This document shows, piece by piece, positions 26,859 through 35,306 of a stretch of 64,000 nt of DNA. Position 1 is the first letter of the stretch. Every line of letters begins with the position of its first letter. This stretch comes from BAIKAL-G1 sp943369525. GTDB lineage: Bacteria; Cyanobacteriota; Cyanobacteriia; PCC-6307; Cyanobiaceae. The notes beneath the pieces are model-generated. The model was not told where the DNA came from. It made no database searches and saw only the letters and a program-made list of their open reading frames with translations. A program made the position numbers and the translations under genes. The stretch covers positions 31,919-95,918 of the forward strand of contig CALRNL020000011.1 of the NCBI GenBank assembly GCA_943369525.1, written 5' to 3'.

Positions 26859-27380
26859 ATGAAACCGTCCCTGCGCCTCAGCCCCCACGAACTGGCCGAC
26901 CAACACCGCAGCGGCCGCGTCACCGTCGTTGATGTACGCGAGCCGATGGAATTCGTCGGCGGCTCCATCCCTGGCAGCCGCAACATTCCCCTGGCCCAGA
27001 TCGGCAAGGCGGCCCTACCTGAAGGCCCCCTGGTGCTGGTCTGCCAGAGCGGCGCCCGCAGCGAGCGGGGCGTGGCGACCCTGCGAACCCGCGGCCACCA
27101 AGAAGGCCTGGCTGATCTGGAGGGGGGCCTGCTCGCCTGGCAAGCGGCCGCCCTGCCCCTGGAGAAGCGCAAAGGGGCTCCCCTACCGCTGATGCGCCAG
27201 GTGCAGATCAGCGCCGGCGCCCTGGTGTTGATCGGCGTGGTCCTCAGCCAGACCGTGGCCCCCGGCTGGATCTGGCTGAGTGGCTTCGTCGGCGCGGGTC
27301 TGATGTTTGCCGGCATCTCCGGCTTCTGTGGCATGGCCCGCCTGCTGGCCCTGCTCCCCTGGAACCGGGTGAAGGTGTGA
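26859..27380 (+). CDS. Membrane-anchored rhodanese (YgaP-like)
   Basis: A 173-residue protein. The N-terminal rhodanese domain carries the active-site loop CQSGARSERG with Cys62. The C-terminal third has two hydrophobic segments (about 113-131 and 134-155) resembling the DUF2892 pair of YgaP. It probably moves sulfane sulfur at the membrane, next to the exporter. Its stop overlaps the exporter start (GTGTGA). Confidence 0.88.
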   Translation: MKPSLRLSPHELADQHRSGRVTVVDVREPMEFVGGSIPGSRNIPLAQIGKAALPEGPLVLVCQSGARSERGVATLRTRGHQEGLADLEGGLLAWQAAALPLEKRKGAPLPLMRQVQISAGALVLIGVVLSQTVAPGWIWLSGFVGAGLMFAGISGFCGMARLLALLPWNRVKV

Positions 27381-28294
27381 GCATCAGCCTTTTGCTGTTG
27401 TTACTGGCCGGCGGCGGCCTGATCGGCTTTTTGCTCGCCGTGTTCGGGGCCGGCGGCGGAATTCTGCTGCTGCCGTTGCTCGTCAGTGGCGCCGCCCTCC
27501 CCACCCGGGAGGCCGTGCCCCTCTCCCTGCTGGTGGTGACCCTGATGGCCCTGGGCAACCTGGGCCCCTACCTGCGGCGCCGCCAGGTGGCGCCCAAACC
27601 TGCCCTGGTGCTGGGGCTGCCAGCCCTGGCCGGCAGCTGGATCGGCGGCAGCTTGGTTAAGGCTGGATTGGTGGCCGAGCCGGTGCAACTGGGCCTGTTT
27701 GCTGCCGCGGCCCTGCTGGCCTCCTGGCTGCTCAGCCGCGGCAAGGCCGTCTCCGCACCCGCCGAACGGAGCGGCAGCGGCTCACCCCTGGCCCTGGCCG
27801 TTCAAGGGCTGCTGGTGGGCCTGCTCACCGGCATCGCCGGGGTGGGCGGAGGCTTTGCGATCGTGCCGGCCCTTGTGTTGCTGGCGGGGCTGCCGATGCA
27901 GCTCGCCAGTGGCACCAGCCTGCTACTAATTGCCGTCAACAGCCTGGTGGCCCTGGCCGCCCTGGGCCACTGGCCCGCCGCCAGCCTGCCCCTGATGCTG
28001 CCCCTGGTGGGAGGTGGTTTTGTTGGGGCCCTGGTCGGCCAGCGCCTGGCCCCCCACCTGGGCGACCACCTGCTGCGCCGGGGCTTTGCCGCCCTGCTGG
28101 TCGGCTCTGCCCTGCTCAGCGGCGCCGAAGCCTGGCGCCGCCAGAAACCAACCGCCAGCCACACGCCCCAGCGCCAACCCCCTAGCAGCCTGCAACCACC
28201 AACCAGGGCACCGCTGAACCCCATTCCCCCCAGCGCCTCCCCGGCGCCCCAATCCTTGGCGCCCCAATCACCCCATCCACGCCTGCTGACCTAG
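27377..28294 (+). CDS. TauE/SafE family sulfite (anion) exporter
   Basis: A 305-residue membrane protein with about eight helices. Two family repeats are visible: GGGLIGFLLAVFGAGGGILLLPLL and GLLTGIAGVGGGFAIVPALVL (each quoted in part by its Gly-rich core). It likely exports sulfite or a related anion made by the dioxygenase. GTG at 27377 is coupled to the rhodanese. The last 40 residues are Pro/Ser/Gln rich, contain a short repeat (APQS), and are probably a non-conserved tail. Confidence 0.87.
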   Translation: MSISLLLLLLAGGGLIGFLLAVFGAGGGILLLPLLVSGAALPTREAVPLSLLVVTLMALGNLGPYLRRRQVAPKPALVLGLPALAGSWIGGSLVKAGLVAEPVQLGLFAAAALLASWLLSRGKAVSAPAERSGSGSPLALAVQGLLVGLLTGIAGVGGGFAIVPALVLLAGLPMQLASGTSLLLIAVNSLVALAALGHWPAASLPLMLPLVGGGFVGALVGQRLAPHLGDHLLRRGFAALLVGSALLSGAEAWRRQKPTASHTPQRQPPSSLQPPTRAPLNPIPPSASPAPQSLAPQSPHPRLLT

Positions 28295-28313
28295 GCGCCC
28301 TGTGGTTACATGA

Positions 28314-28499
28314 TCCAGCTGGATTGTCGAGGCATTCCAGGGCGCATTTCAGCTGCAGCTCACCCCCCAGGCGTCCGGGCAGATGATGCTGACCAATCAA
28401 GCCCAACGGGCGGCCTTAGCGCAGCGCACAGCCCCCTGTCCCGTGTCGCGCACCCTGCTGGCAACGGCCCAAAAACCCATCACGGTCACGATTGATTAA
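28314..28499 (+). pseudogene. C-terminal fragment resembling an OsmC-family protein
   Basis: This 61-codon frame opens just after a stop and has no upstream start. It reads through a plausible protein ending CPVSRTLLATAQKPITVTID. OsmC-family peroxide or persulfide reductases end with a similar CPVHRTL-type motif and a final strand. The N-terminal two thirds, including the first reactive cysteine, are missing. It sits between the TauE exporter and DUF302 genes. The identification is tentative. Confidence 0.4.
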
Positions 28500-28956
28500 C
28501 AGCAGTCCATTGGAGTGGCCAAGGCCAGCCCCACCATCAACCCTGAAGCCACCTTCCCCATGGACCTTTTTTTTCCAGCTCGACACATCCCGCCCCTTTG
28601 AAGAGGCCTGTTCAGCGCTGCAGGTCTCTGTACCAGCCCATGGTTTCGGGGTATTGGCGGTGCATGATCTGGCGGCGACCCTGCGCTCCAAGGGAATTGA
28701 GTTCCCCGAGCAATGCCGCGTCTTTGAGGTCTGCAATCCCCAGCAGGCCGCCAAGGTGCTTGCAGCCAACATGACCCTCAACATGGCGCTGCCCTGCCGC
28801 ATCTCCGTCTATACCCAGGACGGCACCACCCGCATCGGCATGATTCGACCCGAAGCGATGCTCAGTGCCCTCTCCAGCGACCCCGAGCTGGCTGAAGTGG
28901 CCCGCGAGGTGGAGGCCAGCACGATGGCGATCATCAGGGCTTCAGCAGAGGTCTAA
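28492..28956 (+). CDS. DUF302 domain protein, start disrupted at a T8 run
   Basis: The DUF302 fold is clear: FFQLDTSRPFEEACSAL, then GFGVLAVHDLAATLRSKGI, VFEVCNPQQAAKVL and NMALPCRISVY. Open frame from a TTG at 28492 gives an odd Pro-rich N-terminus. An ATG at 28560 lies in a different frame, just before eight T residues (28567-28574). With seven T residues it would give MDLFFQLDTS, the expected DUF302 start. So the gene is either frameshifted, corrected by slippage, or affected by a base-calling error. DUF302 genes commonly accompany sulfur-oxidation clusters. Biochemical role unknown. Confidence 0.72.
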   Translation: MINSSPLEWPRPAPPSTLKPPSPWTFFFQLDTSRPFEEACSALQVSVPAHGFGVLAVHDLAATLRSKGIEFPEQCRVFEVCNPQQAAKVLAANMTLNMALPCRISVYTQDGTTRIGMIRPEAMLSALSSDPELAEVAREVEASTMAIIRASAEV

Positions 28957-29081
28957 ATCCCAAAGGAGATTGCTAGATCGTCAGTTTCTTTGATGGATTC
29001 AGCTAACCACAAAGTGCCTGGCCGCTTCATCCCAGCAGCCGCACCTTTGCCAACGGCGAGTTCATCCCCTACCGACGCGAC
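28957..29081. other. Spacer between DUF302 and the repeat array
   Basis: No gene seen. A 24-codon stretch near 29010-29085 reads QSAWPLHPSSRTFANGEF and could be a fragment of decayed coding sequence, but it has no start and is cut by a stop. The spacer continues through the repeats and 127 further bases to the tRNA gene. Confidence 0.35.
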
Positions 29082-29151
29082 CTAAGTGTTGCGATTAAGG
29101 CATTGCAACCTAGGTGTTGCGACCTAGACATTGCGATCAAGGTATTGGGAT
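29082..29151. repeat. Five imperfect 14-bp tandem repeats
   Basis: Units begin at 29082, 29096, 29110, 29124 and 29138. They are CTAAGTGTTGCGAT, TAAGGCATTGCAAC, CTAGGTGTTGCGAC, CTAGACATTGCGAT and CAAGGTATTGGGAT. The TTG core is invariant. The period is not a multiple of three and no protein explains it. Confidence 0.9.
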
Positions 29152-29278
29152 CAAGCGGTCTCGGCCCTTACGAGAACTTTGAGCCGCCAGCCAGGCATTG
29201 CTGCGCCAGCAAAACGATGGGGCCTGCCCCGGAGCTGCCGTCAGGCCTAAAAGGGGCAACCCCAACTCAACAACGAAA

Positions 29279-29349
<71 letters not shown>

Positions 29350-29475
29350 AGCAGTACTGGTGTACCGAGGCTTTCCTTGGATCCAGGATCCGCCGGGCAG
29401 GCGACATCTGGAGCCAGGGAAGCTGCACCATTATGGCTTGCGTCAGGACAGGCAGCTTTGGCCTCAGACAGGGAC

Positions 29476-30990
29476 GTGGGCAACGACTCAAGCTGGGTAG
29501 GCGACCATCCCGCAGGAAACCAAGGTTCAACCGGGCTGGACCCTGGCGATGGACCCGGGCCCCAGGCTCGCCCTGGGCGGGGCCAGGCGCCGGCTGCCGC
29601 TCCCCTGGCCACCGATGCGGCCGACCTGCGGGGGGGCGCCCGGGCCCGGCTGCTGTGGTCCTACGGCATGGGCGACGTGGGCACCGGCATGGGCGCGGCC
29701 CTGATCGGCTTTTATTTGATGCTCTTCTACACAGCGGCGGGCTTGCCCCCCTGGCAAGCGGGCCTGGCCTATGGCTGCGGCCGCCTCTGGGATGCCGTTA
29801 ATGATCCTGTCGTCGGCTGGTTGAGCGACAAGACCGCCAGCCCCCGCTGGGGGCCGCGCCTGCCCTGGATCCTCTGGAGCGCCCTGCCCCTGGGCTTTGC
29901 CATGGCGGCCATGTGGTGGCTGCCCCCCTGGCCCGATGGCTGGGTGAGATTTTGGGTTTTCGTGCTGATCTCTGTTGTCGCCAACAGCCTGTACACCTGC
30001 GTCAACCTGCCCTATTCGGCCCTGGCCGCCGAACTGACCACGGATGTGTCCCTGCGCACCCGGCTAAACACGGCCCGGTTCACCGGCTCAATCCTCGCCA
30101 CCCTGGTGGCCTCGGTGCTGGCGGGGATTCTGGTCAAGGACCTCCAAGATCCCTCCTCCTACCTACCCGTGGGGCTGGTATCGGGCCTGATCATCACGGT
30201 CACCACCCTGCTCTGCGGCTGGGGGCTTGTGCCGGCCGCCCGCAACTGTCAGCGCCCCCAGAGCCTGCCCGGCACCACCCGCCGGCTGCTGGGCCGGGTG
30301 ATCCGCAATGGCCGCTTCGTGCGGGTGCTGGGGCTCTACCTGCTGCTCTGGTGCGCCCTGCAACTGATGCAGGCCGTGGCCCTCTTTTATCTGCCCATGG
30401 TGCTGCAGGTGCCGGAGGGCTGGAGCCGCTGGATCCTGCTGCCGTTCCTGGTCAGCACCCTGGTGGGGCTCTGGCTCTGGAACCGCCTCTCCCACCGCCG
30501 CGGCCGCCTGGTCGCCCTGCGCCTGGGCAGTGGCCTCTGGGTGGCCGGCTGCCTGGCCGTGCTGGCCTTGCCGCCCTTGGATCCCAGCTTCAGCCCCACC
30601 GGCTCCATCGCCAACCTGGTCAAGCTGGTGGCCCTACTCACCACGATCACCACCGCCGGCATCGGCGCCTCCACCGCCTACCTGATCCCCTGGTCGTTGC
30701 TGCCGGATGCGATTGATGCCGACCCGGAGAAACCGGCCGGCCAATACAGCGCCTGGATGGTGCTGGCCCAGAAGGTCTGCATCAGTGGGGTGATGGTGGT
30801 GTACGGCGGCCTGCTCAGCCTCAGTGGCTACGTGCAGGACCTGGGGCCCCAGCAACCCGCCAGCGCCCTGATCACGATTCGCCTTTGCATGGGCCTGATT
30901 CCGGCCGTGCTGGTGGTGCTGGGCCTGGTGGTCATGCGCCACTGGCCCCAGAAGGGCCAGCAGCCGATGGTCCAACCCACCCACCCCTGA
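29476..30990 (+). CDS. GPH-family (MFS) sugar/cation symporter
   Basis: A membrane protein with about 12 helices. The N-terminal conserved segment is LLWSYGMGDVGTGMG, followed by GRLWDAVNDPVVGWLSDKT, the hallmark of the glycoside-pentoside-hexuronide symporters (WDAxxDPxxG). The later motif AYLIPWSLLPDAIDAD also fits. The start is uncertain: the frame is open from 29377, and the first ATG is already inside the conserved part. I use the GTG at 29476, with a TTG at 29458 as alternative. Substrate is unknown. Confidence 0.85.
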   Translation: MGNDSSWVGDHPAGNQGSTGLDPGDGPGPQARPGRGQAPAAAPLATDAADLRGGARARLLWSYGMGDVGTGMGAALIGFYLMLFYTAAGLPPWQAGLAYGCGRLWDAVNDPVVGWLSDKTASPRWGPRLPWILWSALPLGFAMAAMWWLPPWPDGWVRFWVFVLISVVANSLYTCVNLPYSALAAELTTDVSLRTRLNTARFTGSILATLVASVLAGILVKDLQDPSSYLPVGLVSGLIITVTTLLCGWGLVPAARNCQRPQSLPGTTRRLLGRVIRNGRFVRVLGLYLLLWCALQLMQAVALFYLPMVLQVPEGWSRWILLPFLVSTLVGLWLWNRLSHRRGRLVALRLGSGLWVAGCLAVLALPPLDPSFSPTGSIANLVKLVALLTTITTAGIGASTAYLIPWSLLPDAIDADPEKPAGQYSAWMVLAQKVCISGVMVVYGGLLSLSGYVQDLGPQQPASALITIRLCMGLIPAVLVVLGLVVMRHWPQKGQQPMVQPTHP

Positions 30991-31001
30991 CGTCCAAGCG
31001 G

Positions 31002-31823
31002 ATGCCCCCCCAACTCCCCAGCCCGAGCCCCTTGGCCAAGCCCCCAGCCAGCCGGCCCAGGCGGTTGGCCCGTTGGTTAACGCCCCGCTGGCTGAGGCGA
31101 CTGGGCAGCAGCCTGATGATCGGCGGCCAATCCCTCGCGGCGATCGCCCGGGGCCGCATCAGTCCCAATGACCTGCTGGAGCAGCTGTTTGAGGCGGGGC
31201 CCGGCAGCATCCTGATCGTGGTGATCACGGGCCTGGCCTCCGGCACCGTCTTCAACATCCAGGTGGCGGCCGAGTTGGTCAACCAGGGGGCCGGCTCCAC
31301 CGTGGGCGGCATCTTGGCCATCGGCCTGGCCCGCGAAATCGCGCCGATCCTCACCGCCACCCTGATCACGGGGAAGGTGGCCACGGCCTACGCCGCCCAG
31401 CTGGGCACCATGAAGGTCACCGAGCAGATCGACGCGATCACGATGCTGCGCACCGACCCGGTCGAATACCTGGTGGTGCCCCGGGTGGTGGCGATGGTGG
31501 TGATGGCGCCCGTGCAATGTCTGCTGTTTTTCGCCGTGGCCGTGTGGTCGGGCCAGCTGAGCAGCACCGCCCTCTATGCGATCCCGCCGTCGGTGTTCTG
31601 GAATTCGGTGCGCACCTGGATGGAGCCCTCCGACCTCCCAGCGATGCTGATCAAGGCGGTGGTCTTCGGCTTGATCATCGCCGTGATCGCCTGCGGCTGG
31701 GGTCTCACCACCCGGGGCGGCCCCAAGGAAGTGGGCAGCAGCACCACTGGAGCCGTGGTGATGATCCTGGTGAGCGTGTCCCTGGTGGACGTGGTGCTCA
31801 CCCAGCTGCTGTTTGGCGAGTAG
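31002..31823 (+). CDS. MlaE-family ABC transporter permease
   Basis: A 273-residue permease. Conserved parts include SGTVFNIQVAAEL, GLAREIAPILTATLITGKV and DAITMLRTDPVEYLVVPR, typical of MlaE/YrbE lipid transport permeases and TGD1 of chloroplasts. In cyanobacteria these work with a separate ATPase and a substrate-binding MCE protein, not present here. ATG at 31002 follows the transporter stop by 11 bases. It heads a run with DUF3119, DUF3086 and plsY. Confidence 0.92.
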   Translation: MPPQLPSPSPLAKPPASRPRRLARWLTPRWLRRLGSSLMIGGQSLAAIARGRISPNDLLEQLFEAGPGSILIVVITGLASGTVFNIQVAAELVNQGAGSTVGGILAIGLAREIAPILTATLITGKVATAYAAQLGTMKVTEQIDAITMLRTDPVEYLVVPRVVAMVVMAPVQCLLFFAVAVWSGQLSSTALYAIPPSVFWNSVRTWMEPSDLPAMLIKAVVFGLIIAVIACGWGLTTRGGPKEVGSSTTGAVVMILVSVSLVDVVLTQLLFGE

Positions 31824-31911
31824 GGCCCCAGCCAGCCCCCCGGGCGGCGCGACCCGGCTGGGCCGGTGCAGCCAGCCCCCCGGCGGCGACCGGAGCCAAC
31901 CCCTCCCCAGA

Positions 31912-32403
31912 ATGAAGTTCCTGGAGACCCCGGCGCCGATGGATCCCCTGCAACCGGATCAGCCCAGCCCTACCGCTCCGGCAGCCAAGACCAGCCAGTC
32001 GGCCCCGACGGGCCCCGACCCCCAGGCGGGCGTGATCCTGGCGCCCCGTCCCTGGGTGCCCCTGGGGGTGGTGGCCCTGGGCCTGGCCTGCCTGCTGCTG
32101 CTGCCCCTATGGGGCGGCGCCGCCTGGCTGGCCCTGGTGGTGGGCCTGTTCGGGCTGTTTCTCCTGCTGCAAAGCCAGCTACTGCGGCTCCAGTTCACGG
32201 CCGATGCCCTGCTGGTCTGGAACCGCCAGAACCTGCTGCGCCGCTTCCCCTACGAGGGCTGGCTGGGCTGGCGCCTGTTCTGGGGGCCCCTGCCCGTGCT
32301 GTTCTATTTCCGTGAACAGCGCAGCATCCACCTCTTGCCAGTGCTGTTTGATGCCACAACCTTGCGTCAACAGCTCCAACAGCACCTCAGCGCCCTGCCA
32401 TGA
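31912..32403 (+). CDS. DUF3119 family protein
   Basis: A 163-residue cyanobacterial protein of unknown function. The N-terminus is Pro/Ala/Gln rich. Two close hydrophobic segments follow (PLGVVALGLACLLLLPLW and LALVVGLFGLFLLLQ). A soluble C-terminal part reads FTADALLVWNRQNLLRRFPY and ends in Gln/Leu-rich helices. The stop overlaps the DUF3086 ATG by four bases. The pair usually occurs together. Placement with MlaE and PlsY suggests membrane lipids; this is inference. Confidence 0.8.
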   Translation: MKFLETPAPMDPLQPDQPSPTAPAAKTSQSAPTGPDPQAGVILAPRPWVPLGVVALGLACLLLLPLWGGAAWLALVVGLFGLFLLLQSQLLRLQFTADALLVWNRQNLLRRFPYEGWLGWRLFWGPLPVLFYFREQRSIHLLPVLFDATTLRQQLQQHLSALP

Positions 32404-33521
32404 GCGACTCCGCCGCCGATGGGCCCCTGCCCCATGACCTTGACGGGCCCAGGGCTGATGCGATCGATGCCCTAAGCGGGCCGCAAGCGTCGCCAGCCGG
32501 CCCCCTGGAGCCGCAAGCGGGCCTCAGCGAGGCTCGCGAGTCCGGCCAGCCGGACGCCACCCCTGGCCCCGGGGCCCATGGCCTGCCAGCGCCAGAGGGG
32601 ACGGAGCCACCCGCAACGGCGCAGACCGCCAGCGGGGAGCCCCTACTGGCCACAGGGGCTGGGGCGGCCGTGCTGGCGCTAGCCCTGGCCGAGCTGCAGC
32701 AAAAACGGCTGGTGCTGGAGCAGGAACTGTCCGAGCTGGAGGCCCGCCGCGACCAGGTGCAACGGGAGATCCAAAGCAGCTTCGCCGGCCAGTCCGATGG
32801 CATCGCCCGGCGGGTCAAGGGCTTCCAGGACTACCTGGTGGGGGCCCTGCAGGAGCTGGCCGTGGCCGCCGAGCAGGTGGAGCTGGTGGTGCAGCCCCTG
32901 GTGGTGCAGCCCTCCCCCCTCGACCTAGAGCAGGCCGCCCCTTCACCCGCCGCCGGCGCCCAGGCCCCGGCAGCGGCGGGCCTGTTCAGCCAGGACGAAC
33001 CCCTGATCCGCCAGCGGCTGGAGCAGTTCCTCGGCCAGCCCGATTTCTACGCCGACCCCTGGAAACTGCGCCGCAGCCTGGACGCGCCCACGGCCGGCCT
33101 GCTGGAGGACTGGTTCCTATTCCAGGGGGGGCGCGGCGCCCAGCCCAGCACGGGCAGCCGCAACCGCAATGCCCTGGTGGGGGCCGCCGCCATCGCCATC
33201 CTGGGCGACCTCTATGGCGAACGCTTCCAGACCCTGGTGCTGGCCGGCCAGCCGGAGCGGCTGGGCGAATGGCGGCGGGGTCTGCAGGATTGCCTTGGCC
33301 TGGGCCGGGAAGACTTCGGCCCCAACAGCGGCATCGTCCTGTTTGAGCGGCCCGATGCCCTGATCGAGCGGGCCGACCGGCTGGAGGAGCGGGGCGAGCT
33401 GCCCTTCATTCTGGTGGACGCCGCCGAACAGGTGGTCGATGTGGCGATCCTGCAGTTCCCCCTCTGGCTCGCCTTCGCCCCTGGCCCAAGCGAACTCGCC
33501 CTGGAGGACGACCTGCTGTGA
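32400..33521 (+). CDS. DUF3086 family protein
   Basis: A 373-residue cyanobacterial protein of unknown function. The first 90 residues are a low-complexity Pro/Ala/Gly region. Next is a coiled coil (about 95-150: LAELQQKRLVLEQELSEL). The C-terminal half has the conserved fold with FYADPWKLRRSLDAPT, ALVGAAAIAILGDLYGERFQ and LVLAGQPERLGEWRRGL. It has no signal peptide. It overlaps the previous and next genes by four bases each, so it is made together with DUF3119 and PlsY. Confidence 0.82.
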   Translation: MSDSAADGPLPHDLDGPRADAIDALSGPQASPAGPLEPQAGLSEARESGQPDATPGPGAHGLPAPEGTEPPATAQTASGEPLLATGAGAAVLALALAELQQKRLVLEQELSELEARRDQVQREIQSSFAGQSDGIARRVKGFQDYLVGALQELAVAAEQVELVVQPLVVQPSPLDLEQAAPSPAAGAQAPAAAGLFSQDEPLIRQRLEQFLGQPDFYADPWKLRRSLDAPTAGLLEDWFLFQGGRGAQPSTGSRNRNALVGAAAIAILGDLYGERFQTLVLAGQPERLGEWRRGLQDCLGLGREDFGPNSGIVLFERPDALIERADRLEERGELPFILVDAAEQVVDVAILQFPLWLAFAPGPSELALEDDLL

Positions 33522-34174
33522 CCACGCCCCTGCCCACCCTTTTGGCCCTGGCGGCCGGCTACCTGCTCGGCTCGATCCCCAGTGGCTACCTGGCGGGCCA
33601 ATGGATCCAGGGCGTGGATATCCGCAGCCTGGGTTCGGGCTCCACCGGGGCCACCAACGTGCTGCGGGTGTTCGGCAAAGGACCGGCCCTGGCCGTGTTC
33701 CTGGTGGATGTGCTCAAGGGCACGGCGGCGGTGCTGCTGGCCAAGGCCCTGCTCCAACCCCAAGGGATCGCCGCCGCCAGTAACTGGTGGAGCGATTGGT
33801 GGGTGGTGGCGGCGGGCCTGGCGGCCCTGGCCGGCCACAGCTGGTCGCTCTGGCTAGGCGGCAAGGGCGGCAAGGCCGTGGCTACGGGACTGGGCATGCT
33901 GCTGGGCCTGGTGCCGGCCGTGGGCCTGGCCTGCTTCGGCATTTTCCTAACCACCCTCAGCGCCAGCCGGATCGTGTCGCTCTCCAGCGTGGTGGCGGCC
34001 CTGAGCCTGCCCCTGTTGATGCTGGGCTCCTTTGCCGCAGCCGGCAGCGGCCTGCGGCCCGCCTACCTGGTGCTGGCCCTGCTCACCACGGCGCTGGTGG
34101 TGTGGCGCCACCGCAGCAACCTGGAACGGCTGCTGGCGGGCACCGAACCGAAATTGGGCCAGGGCAAGGGCTAA
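33518..34174 (+). CDS. plsY: Glycerol-3-phosphate acyltransferase PlsY
   Basis: A 218-residue inner-membrane enzyme that acylates glycerol-3-phosphate from acyl phosphate, the first step of phospholipid synthesis. The three PlsY motifs are present: GSIPSGYLAG, GSGSTGATNVLR, and GHSWSLWLGGKGGKAVATG. Five or more membrane helices are evident. A GTG start at 33518 overlaps the preceding stop (GTGA). It closes the lipid-related run. Confidence 0.95.
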   Translation: MTTPLPTLLALAAGYLLGSIPSGYLAGQWIQGVDIRSLGSGSTGATNVLRVFGKGPALAVFLVDVLKGTAAVLLAKALLQPQGIAAASNWWSDWWVVAAGLAALAGHSWSLWLGGKGGKAVATGLGMLLGLVPAVGLACFGIFLTTLSASRIVSLSSVVAALSLPLLMLGSFAAAGSGLRPAYLVLALLTTALVVWRHRSNLERLLAGTEPKLGQGKG

Positions 34175-34264
34175 GGCAAGGGCTGAGCCCTCGCCAGGCC
34201 AAGCCAAGCCCCTGGGGCCTGGGCTCCGAACCAGCTCCGAACCAGCTGGGGCCCAGGCGGGGCC

Positions 34265-35254
34265 TCAAGCCAGCTGGCGGCTGCGCTCGGCTGCGGCCAC
34301 CACGGCCTCGATCAGGGCCGAGCGGAGGCCGGCCCGCTCTAGCTCCCGCAGGCCGGCGATGGTGGTGCCGCCGGGGCTGACCACCATGTCCTTGAGCTGG
34401 GCTGGATGGAGCTCCTGCTCCTGGAGCAGGGCGGCCGTGCCGGCCAGGGTGCGGTGGGCCAGGCGCAGGGCCAGGGCCCTAGGCAAGCCGGCGGCCACGG
34501 CCCCATCGGCCATCGCCTCGGCCACCAGGGCCACGAAGGCCGGCCCGGAGGAGGTGAGGGCCAGGAAGGCATCGAGCTGGCTTTCGGGCAGGTCGAGCAC
34601 CTCACCCACCTGGGCGAAGAGCTGGCGCACCCAGAGCTGTTGCTCGGCGGAAATCCCCTCGCCCCAGGCCAGGCCGGTGAGACCCTGGCGCACCAGGGCC
34701 GGCGTATTCGGCACGGCCCGCACGATGCGATGGGCCGGGAACAGGGCCTGCAGCCGGGCCAGGGTCACCCCGGCCAACACCGAAATCAACAGGGGCCGCT
34801 CGCCAGCCCCAGCCCCAGTCCCGCCCAGGGTCGTCCCCAGGGCCGCTGCGGAGGGATCTGCGGCTGCCCCTACCCAGGAGATCCCGCGGGCGGCTTCAGC
34901 CGCCGCGGCCAGCAGCTGGGGTTTGACCGCCAGCAGCACGGCGGGCGCCTGCCAGGCCTGGGCAGGATCGGTGCCCACCGCCAGGCCGTGGTGGGCGGCC
35001 AGGCGGGCCGCCGAAGCCTGGCTGCCCACCACGGCCCGCACGGCCCCTGCCGGCACCTGGCCGCTGGCGATCAGGGGCAGCAGCAGGGCCTGGGCCATGC
35101 GGCCAAACCCAACCACTCCGAAGCGCTCCGGCGCAAACCCTTCCAGCCCGGGGGAAGGGGAGTCGCCGGCTGCGGGCGTAGGGGAGGGAAGCGCCATGGG
35201 CTGGGCCAGACCCGGTTCGGGAGTGGGCAAGGCAGGGGTGGGCGGCTCAGGCAC
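34265..35254 (-). CDS. proC: Pyrroline-5-carboxylate reductase
   Basis: A 329-residue enzyme catalysing the last step of proline synthesis. The NAD(P) motif is FGVVGFGRMAQALLLPL near residue 45. The signature near the C-terminus is KDMVVSPGGTTIAGLRELE. An N-terminal extension of about 40 residues rich in Pro, Glu and Ser precedes the fold; an internal ATG (MALPSPTP) is another possible start. An Ala/Gly-rich insertion near the middle is unusual. It is downstream of sepF on the same strand. Confidence 0.92.
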   Translation of the reverse strand: MPEPPTPALPTPEPGLAQPMALPSPTPAAGDSPSPGLEGFAPERFGVVGFGRMAQALLLPLIASGQVPAGAVRAVVGSQASAARLAAHHGLAVGTDPAQAWQAPAVLLAVKPQLLAAAAEAARGISWVGAAADPSAAALGTTLGGTGAGAGERPLLISVLAGVTLARLQALFPAHRIVRAVPNTPALVRQGLTGLAWGEGISAEQQLWVRQLFAQVGEVLDLPESQLDAFLALTSSGPAFVALVAEAMADGAVAAGLPRALALRLAHRTLAGTAALLQEQELHPAQLKDMVVSPGGTTIAGLRELERAGLRSALIEAVVAAAERSRQLA

Positions 35255-35306
35255 AGGCCGTCAGGCCCCACCAACCCCGCCGGCCCGCTGCCAACGGGAG
35301 ATCCGC

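Noticed and set aside
29082..29151. A CRISPR array
   Set aside because: Units are 14 bases in direct tandem with no spacers, no dyad and no cas genes in the window.
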